Shown: positions 7,375 to 14,563 of the stretch, one piece after another
Layout of the letters: every line of letters starts with the position of its first letter
How positions within the stretch are numbered: the stretch's first letter is position 1
Assembly: GCA_031404455.1 (NCBI GenBank)
Contig: JANNHP010000373.1
Location: 1-20,520, forward strand
DNA: 20,520 nt
Direction: 5' to 3'
Origin: JANNHP01 sp031404455
Lineage (GTDB): Bacteria > Planctomycetota > JAJSAM01 > JAJVHW01
The notes under the pieces: model-generated
The model's input: the letters and a program-made list of their open reading frames with translations, nothing else
Told to the model about the DNA's origin: nothing
Databases searched by the model: none
Translations under genes and position numbers: made by a program

Positions 7375-8633
7375 GCTCGCTGCGCGTCCTTCGGCTCGTC
7401 GTCGCGCGGAGTCTCCGCCAGCACGCGCTCTCGACACTCGTCACGGCGTTCTCGGTCGCGCTCGCCACGGGCCTCGTGCTCTCGGTCTACGCGATCGAGG
7501 CGCAGGCGCGTGCCGCGTTCACCGCGGGCCCGACGGGCTACGACGCGGTCCTCGGCGCGCGCGGCAGTCAGCTCCAGCTCGTGTTGAACACCGTGTTCCA
7601 CCTCGAGACGTCGCCGGGCAACATTCCGTGGTCGCTCTACGAGACGGTGAAGAAGGACTCTCGCGTGGCGCTCGCCGTGCCGTACGCGGTGGGGGACAAC
7701 TACAAGGGCTTCCGGATCGTCGGCACGACGACGGACGCGTTCCCGAAGGAGGACGTCGGCGCGAATGGACGCCTCGCCGCGGGAGCGGGCCGCGTGTTCG
7801 ATCCGGCCTGCCGCGAGGCGGTGCTCGGCAGCTTCGTCGCGGCGCGCGAGGGGCTCTCCGTCGGATCGAAGATCCACCCGTACCACGACATCGTCTACGA
7901 CGAGCGGCAGCGCCACGAGGACGAGTACGTCGTCGTCGGCGTCCGCGCGCCGACGAACACGCCGTCGGATCGCGTCGTGTGGATCCCGATCGAGGGCATC
8001 TACCGGATGAAGGGTCACGGGCTGCGCGGCACGGGCGAGATGTACGTGGCCAAGGAGACGGAGGAGATCCCCGACGCGGCGAAGGAAGTCAGCGCGGTGA
8101 TGCTGAAGCTGAAGTCGCCGGGCATGGGCATGCAGCTCCAGCAGACGATCAACACGCAGGGCAAGGTCGCGACGCTCGCGTGGCCGATCGGCGCGGTGAT
8201 GGCCGAGCTCTTCGACAAGCTGGGCTGGATCTACAAGGTGCTCACGCTCATCGCGAACCTGGTGTGCGTCGTCGCAGCCGCGTCGATCCTGGCTTCGATC
8301 TACAACACGATCAGCGAGCGCCGGCGCGAGTTCGCGATCCTGCGCGCGCTCGGTGCGCGCCGCTCGACCGTGTTCGCGGCGATCGTGACGGAGTCGGCGA
8401 CGATCTCGGCGATCGGCGCCGTCGCGGGTCTCGCCGTCTACGTCGCCGTGATGCTCGGAGCCGCTGCGGTCGTGCGGTCCGAGACCGGAGTCGTGCTGGA
8501 GATCTTCAAGTTCCACTCGGTGATCGTCGCGGCCCCGCTCGGGATGACGGCGCTCGGCGCCCTCTGCGGACTCGTCCCCGCGTTCAAGGCCTACAGGACC
8601 GACGTGGCCACCCACCTCGCGCCGAGTTCGTAG
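7371..8633 (+). CDS. ABC transporter permease, MacB/FtsX family (ZrgB-like?)
   Basis: A 420-residue membrane protein with the four-helix MacB layout. Helix 1 is at about residues 18-42 (TLVTAFSVALATGLVLSVYA). A periplasmic MacB-PCD-like domain spans roughly residues 45-280. Three C-terminal helices follow, with the cytoplasmic coupling stretch ISERRREFAILRALGARR between the second and third. This topology belongs to type VII (mechanotransmission) ABC systems, which usually do not move substrate through the membrane channel. GTG at 7371 overlaps the ATPase stop (GTGA), giving translational coupling. The next gene begins directly after the TAG. Periplasmic work is likely coupled to the two lipoproteins encoded after it. 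Confidence 0.9.
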   Translation: MSSLRVLRLVVARSLRQHALSTLVTAFSVALATGLVLSVYAIEAQARAAFTAGPTGYDAVLGARGSQLQLVLNTVFHLETSPGNIPWSLYETVKKDSRVALAVPYAVGDNYKGFRIVGTTTDAFPKEDVGANGRLAAGAGRVFDPACREAVLGSFVAAREGLSVGSKIHPYHDIVYDERQRHEDEYVVVGVRAPTNTPSDRVVWIPIEGIYRMKGHGLRGTGEMYVAKETEEIPDAAKEVSAVMLKLKSPGMGMQLQQTINTQGKVATLAWPIGAVMAELFDKLGWIYKVLTLIANLVCVVAAASILASIYNTISERRREFAILRALGARRSTVFAAIVTESATISAIGAVAGLAVYVAVMLGAAAVVRSETGVVLEIFKFHSVIVAAPLGMTALGALCGLVPAFKAYRTDVATHLAPSS

Positions 8634-9116
8634 ATGCGGATCCGCGCGCTCCTCTCCATGGCGCTCGTCGCTTCGCTCGCCGCGTGCGGCGAGGAGTCGT
8701 CGGGCGGCGGCGGACCCGGCGGGCACCACGAACATCTCGCGCCGCACGGCGGGGCGCTCCAGGTCCTCGGCGAGGAGTTCGCGCACGTCGAACTGGTGTT
8801 CGACCCGAAGTCCGGACGGCTGACGGCGTTCGTCCTCGACGGCGAAGCCGAGAGTCCGGTCCGCGTCGCTCATCCGTCGATCGATCTCACGGTGGGCGGC
8901 GAGAAGATCGAACTGCGGGCCGTCGCGAGTCCCTTGACCGGCGAGACCGTCGGCGACACGTCGCAGTTCGAGGGAGCGTCCGAACGTCTCCGCGGCGCCA
9001 CGCAGTTCGACGGCGTGCTCCGGACGATCACCGCGCGCGGCGTGAAGTTCGACGACGTCCGCGTCGGCGTGCCGCACGGGAACGAGGGAACCGGGACGCT
9101 CGATGCCGCGAAGTGA
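8634..9116 (+). CDS. His-containing lipoprotein, putative metal-related partner of the ABC transporter
   Basis: A 160-residue exported lipoprotein. The signal peptide ends in the lipobox SLAAC with Cys at residue 18. The mature N-terminus is Ser/Gly-rich and then carries a His cluster, HHEHLAPHGG (His 31, 32, 34 and 38), suited to binding Zn or another transition metal. The rest is beta-rich, starting with LQVLGEEFAHVELVFD, which recurs in small 'PHGG' proteins (from memory). It starts on the base after the permease stop and overlaps the next gene by 14 bases. By position and His content it could play the role of ZrgA (DUF2796) in Vibrio, although I see no clear homology to it. Metal binding is an inference. 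Confidence 0.75.
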   Translation: MRIRALLSMALVASLAACGEESSGGGGPGGHHEHLAPHGGALQVLGEEFAHVELVFDPKSGRLTAFVLDGEAESPVRVAHPSIDLTVGGEKIELRAVASPLTGETVGDTSQFEGASERLRGATQFDGVLRTITARGVKFDDVRVGVPHGNEGTGTLDAAK

Positions 9117-9891
9117 CGTTCGCGATCGGTCGCGGCGCGCGCGACGGATCGTCGTCACGTTCGCGGCGGCGCTGACGCTCGCGGCGTGCGACGCCGGGGC
9201 CGGCGATGCGACGCCGGTCCGGCCCGACGCGGGCGACATCCGGGGCACACCGTTTCGCCAGGCGCCGCCCGTCGTCACCGAGACGCCGACTGCGCCGATC
9301 GTCGAGGCACCCTCGACTGGATCTCCGGCGCCTGCCGCCGAACCGGCGCCCGCAGCGCCGACCGCGCTCGATCCGTCGCCGGCGGACGTGCCGATCCCTC
9401 CTGTCGCCGAGGCTCAGGCCGAGGAGACCGCGACTTCCGCAGAGTCCAGGCCGGAGGAGAAGTCGAAGTACCGGACCCTCACCTGGGACGAGATCTCGAA
9501 GTACCACTACGTCCCGCCGAGTCCGCCGTCGTCCGATCCGATGGAAGCGCTGCGTACGCCGCATCCCGAAGGCGAGGACATCCCCGAGAAGGTCCGCGCG
9601 CTGAGCGGCACCCGCGTCGCGATCGAGGGCTACGTCGTCCCGCTCGACTTCAAGGACGGCAAGGTCTCGCGGTTCATCGTGCTCCGGTCGCCGCTCGCGT
9701 GCTGCTTCGCCGAGGCGCCGCCGATGAACCACTGGATCACGGCGACGAACAAGGCGGACGCGGACGTGGACTACCGGAAGTACGAGATCGTCCGCGTCTC
9801 GGGCGAGTTCGACGTCGGCGAGGAGACGCGCGACGGACACGTCGTCGGGATCTATCGGCTGATTGCGGACAAGGTCGAGCGCATCGAGTAG
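9103..9891 (+). CDS. DUF3299-domain lipoprotein (ZrgD-like?)
   Basis: A 262-residue exported lipoprotein. An Arg-rich n-region (RSRRARR) and hydrophobic core lead to the lipobox LTLAAC with Cys at residue 29. A Pro/Ala/Glu-rich linker covers about residues 30-115. The C-terminal domain (about 125-262) matches DUF3299: a preceding TWDEISKY, the strand RVAIEGYVVPLDF, and the paired Cys in SPLACCFAEAPP (Cys 200 and 201). The doubled Cys is the usual family hallmark and could bind metal; its chemistry is not established. The ATG lies inside the previous gene (14-base overlap), indicating coupling. DUF3299 proteins are often encoded beside MacB-type transporters (family knowledge). The TAG stop begins the terminal hairpin. 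Confidence 0.85.
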   Translation: MPRSDVRDRSRRARRIVVTFAAALTLAACDAGAGDATPVRPDAGDIRGTPFRQAPPVVTETPTAPIVEAPSTGSPAPAAEPAPAAPTALDPSPADVPIPPVAEAQAEETATSAESRPEEKSKYRTLTWDEISKYHYVPPSPPSSDPMEALRTPHPEGEDIPEKVRALSGTRVAIEGYVVPLDFKDGKVSRFIVLRSPLACCFAEAPPMNHWITATNKADADVDYRKYEIVRVSGEFDVGEETRDGHVVGIYRLIADKVERIE

Positions 9892-9927
9892 GAGTCCGTC
9901 CGAGTAACGACCTCGGCCGGACTCCTA
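9889..9927 (+). terminator. Strong hairpin ending the ABC transporter unit
   Basis: TAGGAGTCCG (9889-9898) pairs with CGGACTCCTA (9918-9927). After a T/C mismatch, CCGAG (9900-9904) pairs with CTCGG (9912-9916), leaving loop TAACGAC. The first three bases are the stop codon of the DUF3299 gene. No T-run follows. Confidence 0.7.
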
Positions 9928-10011
9928 GCGGTCGTGTGACGCAGGTTTCAGGCCCCGGCCGGGCGCGGCGCGGCGGGGGAGGAAAGACGGCGGCGCGACC
10001 CGCGCCGAACC

Positions 10012-10017
10012 TAGACT
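10012..10017 (+). promoter_or_regulatory. Putative -10 box (TAGACT) of the fhs unit
   Basis: TAGACT keeps the TAnnnT core of a -10 element and lies 30 bases before the ATG at 10048. A transcript from here would have a short leader containing the ribosome binding site GAGGAG (10034-10039). No -35 element is evident. Confidence 0.35.
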
Positions 10018-10047
10018 TCGGCGGTCCACGACCGAGGAGCGCCCCGG

Positions 10048-11787
10048 ATGACCGCGAGCAAGTACCCGATGCCCGAGCAGAAGCGTCCCGTGCCGAGCGA
10101 TCTCGACATCGCCCAGGCAGCGACGCTCGAACCGATCTCGTCCGTCGCCGAGCGCATCGGTCTCTCGCAGGACGACCTCGAGTCCTACGGCCGCTTCAAG
10201 GCGAAGGTCCACCTCGACGTGCGCCAGAAGTTCGCCGCGCGTCCGCTCGGCAAGTACATCGACGTCACCGCCATCACGCCGACGCCGCTCGGCGAGGGCA
10301 AGACGACGACCACGATCGGACTCTCGCAGGGGCTCGGCCGTCTCGGCCGCAACGTCTTCACCTGCATCCGCCAGCCGAGCATGGGGCCGACGTTCGGCAT
10401 CAAGGGCGGTGCCGCGGGCGGCGGCTACAGCCAGGTCATCCCGATGGAGGACTTCAACCTCCATCTCACCGGCGATCTCCATGCGGTGACGGCCGCGCAC
10501 AACCTGATGTCCGCGGCGATCGACAACCACCTCCACCACGGCAACGCGCTCGGCATCGACGTCTTCTCGATCACGTGGCCGCGCGTCGTCGACCTGAACG
10601 ACCGCGCGCTGCGCAAGGTGAACGTCGGTCTCGGCGGCAAGCTGAACGGCTTTCCGCGCGAGACCGGGTTCGACATCTCGGTCGCGTCCGAGGTGATGGC
10701 GATCCTGGCGCTCGCGACGGATCTCCGCGATCTCCGCGCGCGCCTCGGGCGGATCGTCATCGGCACGACGAAGGACGGCCGCGCGGTCACGTCGGAGGAT
10801 CTCAAGGTCGCGGGCGCCATGACCGTGCTCATGAAGGATGCGCTCATGCCCACGCTGCTCCAGACGCTGGAGCACACGCCGGCGCTCGTCCACGCGGGTC
10901 CGTTCGCGAACATCGCGCACGGCAACTCGTCCGTCGTTGCCGACCAGATCGCGCTGCGCCTCGGCGACTACGTCGTGACCGAGTCGGGGTTCGCGTCGGA
11001 CATGGGCATGGAGAAGTTCATGGACATCAAGTGCCGCGCGAGCGGGCTCGAGCCCGACTGCGTGGTGCTCGTCGCCACGATCCGCGCGCTGAAGATGCAC
11101 GGCGGACTCGGCAAGGTGGTGGCCGGGAAGCCCCTGCCGAAGGAGCTGACGGAAGAGAACCTCGCCGCCCTCGAGAAGGGCGCCGCGAACATGGCCGCGC
11201 ACATCCGCATCGCCAAGCAGTTCGGTGTGCCGGTGGTCGTCGCGGTGAACCAGTTCGCGACCGACACCGACCGCGAGGTGAAGCTCCTCGAGAAGATCGC
11301 GATCGACTCGGGCGCCGAGGGCGCCGCGATGTCCGACCACTGGGCGCGCGGCGGCGCGGGCGCTCTCGACCTCGCGAAAGCCGTCGAGTCCGCGTGCGCG
11401 AAGGGGAAGAACTTCCGCTTCCTCTACGACGTCAACGCGCCGATCAAGGAGAAGATCGAGGCGATCGCCACCAAGGTGTACGGCGCCGACGGCGTGGACT
11501 ACCTGCCGGCCGCCGAGGAGAAGGTGAAGCAGTACACCGCACTCGGCTACGACAAGATGCCGATCTGCATGGCGAAGACGCACCTCTCGATCTCGCACGA
11601 CCCCAAGCTGAAGAACGTGCCGAAGGGCTTCCGTCTGCCGATCCGCGACATCCGCGCGGCCGTCGGCGCGGGGTTCCTCTACCCGCTCTGCGGCGACATG
11701 CAGACGATGCCGGGCCTCTCGTCCAACCCGGCGTTCGAGCGCGTCGACCTCGATCTCGAGACGAACCGCATCGTCGGCCTGTTCTAG
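10048..11787 (+). CDS. fhs: Formate-tetrahydrofolate ligase
   Basis: This enzyme joins formate to tetrahydrofolate with ATP to give 10-formyl-THF, the entry of formate into one-carbon metabolism (purine synthesis, or the reverse reaction in formate release). The 579 residues are slightly longer than the usual ~555-560. The ATP loop PLGEGKTTTT is at residues 80-89. It is followed by the strongly conserved block CIRQPSMGPTFGIKGGAAGG and by FNLHLTGDLHAV. C-terminal markers include VPVVVAVNQFATDTDRE and GDMQTMPGL. The start is ATG with GAGGAG eight bases upstream. folD follows 49 bases downstream, so both enzymes can be made together. Soluble homotetramer in characterised relatives. Confidence 0.97.
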   Translation: MTASKYPMPEQKRPVPSDLDIAQAATLEPISSVAERIGLSQDDLESYGRFKAKVHLDVRQKFAARPLGKYIDVTAITPTPLGEGKTTTTIGLSQGLGRLGRNVFTCIRQPSMGPTFGIKGGAAGGGYSQVIPMEDFNLHLTGDLHAVTAAHNLMSAAIDNHLHHGNALGIDVFSITWPRVVDLNDRALRKVNVGLGGKLNGFPRETGFDISVASEVMAILALATDLRDLRARLGRIVIGTTKDGRAVTSEDLKVAGAMTVLMKDALMPTLLQTLEHTPALVHAGPFANIAHGNSSVVADQIALRLGDYVVTESGFASDMGMEKFMDIKCRASGLEPDCVVLVATIRALKMHGGLGKVVAGKPLPKELTEENLAALEKGAANMAAHIRIAKQFGVPVVVAVNQFATDTDREVKLLEKIAIDSGAEGAAMSDHWARGGAGALDLAKAVESACAKGKNFRFLYDVNAPIKEKIEAIATKVYGADGVDYLPAAEEKVKQYTALGYDKMPICMAKTHLSISHDPKLKNVPKGFRLPIRDIRAAVGAGFLYPLCGDMQTMPGLSSNPAFERVDLDLETNRIVGLF

Positions 11788-11836
11788 GCGCTGCCCGGCG
11801 CGTGAGAGCTCCGGCCACCCCGAAGAGGAGATTTCC

Positions 11837-12721
11837 GTGACTGCGAAGATCATCGACGGCACCGCGATCGCGGCGCACATCCGCGCGGAGGTAGGGGACG
11901 GCGCGAAGGCGCTCGTCGCGGAGCGCGGCGTGACGCCGGGACTCGCGACCGTGCTCGTGGGGGAGAACCCCGCGTCGCAGAAGTACGTCGGGATGAAGCG
12001 CAAGGCCTGCGCCGAGGCCGGCATCCAGAGCTACCACAACGAGCTGCCGTCGACCGCGACGCACGACGAGGTGCTCGCGCTCGTCAGGCGTCTCGGCGCG
12101 GACCCGAAGATCCACGGCATCCTCGTGCAGCTCCCGCTGCCGCCGCAGTGCGACGAGGCGAAGATCCTCGACGCAGTCCCGCTGGCGAAGGACGTGGACG
12201 GCTTCCACCCGCTGAACATCGGCGGCCTCGCGATGAAGGGGCGCAAACCCATGTTCGCGCCGTGCACCCCTGCGGGCGTCATCGAGCTCCTCGACCGCTC
12301 GGGCACGAAGATCGACGGCGCCGACGCGGTCGTCCTCGGGCGCTCGAACATCGTGGGCATGCCCGTCTCGCTGCTCCTCGTGCAGCGCAACGCGACCGTG
12401 ACGATCTGCCACTCGAAGACGAAGGACATCGCGGGAGTCTGCCGCCGCGCGGACATCCTCGTCGCCGCGATCGGGAAGGCGCGCTACGTGACGGCCGCGA
12501 TGATCAAGCCCGGAGCCACCGTGATCGACGTGGGCACGAACGTGATCGAGGATCCGTCGACGAAGACGGGCAAGCGACTCGTCGGCGACGTGGACTTCGC
12601 CGCCGCCCTCGAGGTTGCGGGCGCGATCACCCCCGTGCCCGGCGGCGTCGGCCCGATGACCATCGCGATGCTCCTCGCGAACACGCTCCGCGCGGCGCGA
12701 CGAGCGGCGGGCGCCTCGTAG
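11837..12721 (+). CDS. folD: Bifunctional methylene-THF dehydrogenase/methenyl-THF cyclohydrolase
   Basis: FolD interconverts 5,10-methylene-THF, 5,10-methenyl-THF and 10-formyl-THF, continuing directly from the FTHFS product. The 294 residues show YVGMKRK with Tyr50 and the catalytic Lys54 at the same numbers as in E. coli FolD. Also present are GILVQLPLPPQCDE, DVDGFHPLN, the nucleotide-binding turn GRSNIVGMPVSLLL and the C-terminal PVPGGVGPMT. The start is GTG at 11837, supported by GAGGAG (11825-11830) six bases upstream. NADP or NAD preference cannot be told from the sequence by eye. Its stop is followed immediately by a -10-like box for the next gene. Confidence 0.97.
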   Translation: MTAKIIDGTAIAAHIRAEVGDGAKALVAERGVTPGLATVLVGENPASQKYVGMKRKACAEAGIQSYHNELPSTATHDEVLALVRRLGADPKIHGILVQLPLPPQCDEAKILDAVPLAKDVDGFHPLNIGGLAMKGRKPMFAPCTPAGVIELLDRSGTKIDGADAVVLGRSNIVGMPVSLLLVQRNATVTICHSKTKDIAGVCRRADILVAAIGKARYVTAAMIKPGATVIDVGTNVIEDPSTKTGKRLVGDVDFAAALEVAGAITPVPGGVGPMTIAMLLANTLRAARRAAGAS

Positions 12722-12724
12722 GGC

Positions 12725-12730
12725 TAAACT
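12725..12730 (+). promoter_or_regulatory. Putative -10 box (TAAACT) of the hpt gene
   Basis: TAAACT lies four bases after the folD stop codon and eight bases before the ATG at 12739. Transcription starting about seven bases past it would begin at or next to the ATG, giving a leaderless mRNA. No Shine-Dalgarno site precedes this ATG, which agrees. Confidence 0.45.
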
Positions 12731-12738
12731 CCAACGCC

Positions 12739-13281
12739 ATGTACCCCGACATCGACGAGATCGTCTTCACCCGCGAGGTCATCGACGACCGGGTCAAGGA
12801 GCTCGCGGCGCAGGTGATGGGCGTCTGGCGCGACGAGCCGCTCACCGTGGTCGTCGTGCTGAAGGGCGCCTTCTTCTTCGCCGCCGACCTCGTGCGTCAC
12901 ATCGCCCAGCCCTGCGAGCTCGTCTTCGTGCGCAGCGACTCGTACGGAGACGGCACGCGTCCGCAGAAGGCACCGGCGATCGAGCTTCCGCCCGACGTGG
13001 ACTGGACCGGGCGCCACGTCCTCGTCGTCGAGGACATCGTCGACACCGGCCGCACGGTCGATGCGCTCGCCTCGGCGCTGCGAGGCAAGGGAGCCGCCAA
13101 GGTCCGGATCTGTGCCTTCCTCGACAAGCCCGCGCGCCGCGAGGTCGCGGTGGATCTCGAGTTCAGCGGCTTCGCCCTCGACGGTGAGCCGTTCGTGGTG
13201 GGTTACGGCCTCGACTTCGCCGGGCGCTACCGGAACCTCCCGTTCATCGGAACGCTGAAGAAGTCGAAGCAGCAGCGCTGA
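12739..13281 (+). CDS. hpt: Hypoxanthine phosphoribosyltransferase
   Basis: This cytoplasmic purine-salvage enzyme makes IMP or GMP from hypoxanthine or guanine and PRPP. The 180 residues include VVVVLKGAFFFAADLVR (diphosphate loop), RSDSYGDGT, the PRPP-binding signature LVVEDIVDTGRTV (acidic pair Glu98, Asp99) and the C-terminal base-binding stretch VVGYGLDFAGRYRNLPFIG. All are standard for the bacterial HPRT family, and the length is typical. It follows folD by 17 bases and the rhomboid gene starts one base after its stop. The short gap contains a possible promoter, so it may be transcribed both with folD and on its own. Confidence 0.95.
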   Translation: MYPDIDEIVFTREVIDDRVKELAAQVMGVWRDEPLTVVVVLKGAFFFAADLVRHIAQPCELVFVRSDSYGDGTRPQKAPAIELPPDVDWTGRHVLVVEDIVDTGRTVDALASALRGKGAAKVRICAFLDKPARREVAVDLEFSGFALDGEPFVVGYGLDFAGRYRNLPFIGTLKKSKQQR

Positions 13282-13282
13282 C

Positions 13283-14083
13283 GTGGGCGTCGCGGATCGC
13301 ACCTACATGCGGGGCCGGGGTCCGGCGCCGATCGCGTTCGGCTCGTCGTGGACGCTGCGGCTCGTGGTGCTGCTCGTCGCGATCTTCCTCGTGACGAGGG
13401 GCGCCGCGGGCTGGTTCCACTGGCGCGGCGAGGGCGCGCTGCTCCTCTCGCGCGAGTCCATCGAGGAGGGCCGCGTCTGGACGATCCTCACCGCGGCACT
13501 GCTGCATGCCGACGGGATGCACCTCCTCTTCAACGGGATCGGACTCTGGTACTTCGGGAAGCTCGTCGAGGAGACCCTCGGGTCGGCGCGCTTCGTCGCG
13601 TTCTTCTTCCTCGCCGCGGTCGTGTCGCACGTGCCGTTCCTCGCCGCCGAGTTCGCGACCGCGGGCCGCACCTCGACCATCGGCGCCTCGGGCATCGTGA
13701 TGGCGACGATCGTGTTCGCCGCGTTGCGGTACCCGGGGATGCCCATCCGGCTCTTCTTCCTGCCGCTCGTGCTCTGGCAGGTCGCGGCGCTCTACGTGGC
13801 CCTCGACGTGTTCGGCGTCGTCTCGCGGGGTGCGGGCGTGGACCACTGGACGCATCTCGGCGGCGCGGTGTTCGGGTGGATCGTCCATCGGTTCGGGCTC
13901 GTCCCGAACTTTCGCTTCCCGCGGCGCGTCGCGAAGGCGGCGCGCGAGCCGGGGCCGTACCGCGACGGCAACACGAGGGCCGACGTGGACCGGATCCTCG
14001 ACAAGATCAACGAGGAAGGCATCGGTGCCCTGACCGACAGCGAGCGCGAGTTCCTGAAGGACAACGCCGGCCGCTACCGCTGA
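13283..14083 (+). CDS. Rhomboid-family intramembrane serine protease with conserved C-terminal tail
   Basis: A polytopic membrane protein of 266 residues (GTG start; ATG at 13307 is an alternative). Rhomboid hallmarks are the catalytic Ser136 in TIGASGIVM, the catalytic His191 in HWTHLGGAVFGW, and the HADGMHLLFN-type region with a following GLWYFGKLVEE. It should cleave transmembrane substrates within the bilayer; substrates are unknown. After the last helix is a charged cytoplasmic tail with DRILDKINEEGIGALTDSER (near residues 235-255). This resembles a short domain often found at the C-terminus of bacterial rhomboids. It ends nine bases from the convergent minus-strand lipoprotein gene, with no visible terminator between them. 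Confidence 0.92.
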   Translation: MGVADRTYMRGRGPAPIAFGSSWTLRLVVLLVAIFLVTRGAAGWFHWRGEGALLLSRESIEEGRVWTILTAALLHADGMHLLFNGIGLWYFGKLVEETLGSARFVAFFFLAAVVSHVPFLAAEFATAGRTSTIGASGIVMATIVFAALRYPGMPIRLFFLPLVLWQVAALYVALDVFGVVSRGAGVDHWTHLGGAVFGWIVHRFGLVPNFRFPRRVAKAAREPGPYRDGNTRADVDRILDKINEEGIGALTDSEREFLKDNAGRYR

Positions 14084-14092
14084 ACGGCGCCG

Positions 14093-14563
14093 CTACTTCG
14101 TCTTGGGGAGAACGAGTCGCACCTCGTGCTCGGCCTCGCCCTCGAGCTTGATCGTCTCCTGCGTCTCGTCGTGGCCCGCGGAGTACGCGCCCACCGTGTG
14201 GACGTTGCCGCCGTACTCGTGCCGGCGGATCTCCTCGGCGGAGTGGAAGAACGACGCGACGAGCCAGACGGGGAACGTCAGGACCTGCACGAGCGGGCTC
14301 ATCCCCTCGCGCATCGTGATGCCGGCGTTCGTCTGCCGCACCCACACGGTCTCGACGTGGTTGTACTTCACGGGGATTCGGATCGGGCTCTTCGCCGACT
14401 GCTCCACGCCGTTGAAGAGCACCGTCGCACCCGCCGGTTCCGTGCGGACGACGACGTCCGTATGCGCCACGTCGGCCTTCGCAAAGCCTGGATACCACTG
14501 CGAACTGCACCCCGCGGCGAGGATCGCCGCGGACGCGAGTACGAATGTCGGGACGCGCCTCAC
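14093..14563 (-). CDS. PEGA-domain-like lipoprotein
   Basis: A 156-residue exported lipoprotein starting with GTG at 14563. The signal peptide ends in ILAAGC (Cys near residue 19). After SSQWYPGF, a short beta-rich unit reads VVVRTEPAGATVLFNGVEQ, the pattern of a PEGA domain (a surface-associated Ig-like repeat), followed by PIRIPVKYNHVETVWV. A hydrophobic stretch, VQVLTFPVWLVASFF, follows and may be a membrane-embedded helix. The C-terminus is charged and beta-rich. The start overlaps the malic enzyme stop by GTGA, so translation is coupled, though no functional link to malate metabolism is evident. Function unknown. Confidence 0.8.
   Translation of the reverse strand: MRRVPTFVLASAAILAAGCSSQWYPGFAKADVAHTDVVVRTEPAGATVLFNGVEQSAKSPIRIPVKYNHVETVWVRQTNAGITMREGMSPLVQVLTFPVWLVASFFHSAEEIRRHEYGGNVHTVGAYSAGHDETQETIKLEGEAEHEVRLVLPKTK

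Noticed and set aside
9928..10047. Possible riboswitch or metabolite leader before fhs
   Set aside because: The stretch is GC-rich, with no set of stems matching known folate or other riboswitches. The likely leader from the TAGACT box is only about 25-30 nt.
11788..11836. Terminator between fhs and folD
   Set aside because: Only a four-base GCGC pairing can be drawn; folD has its own ribosome binding site, and read-through is more likely.
9925..12024. Very long minus-strand open frame opposite fhs and folD
   Set aside because: It is antisense to two unmistakable enzyme genes, is dominated by Arg/Glu/Asp/His, and has no domain. Long antisense frames are expected at this G+C content.
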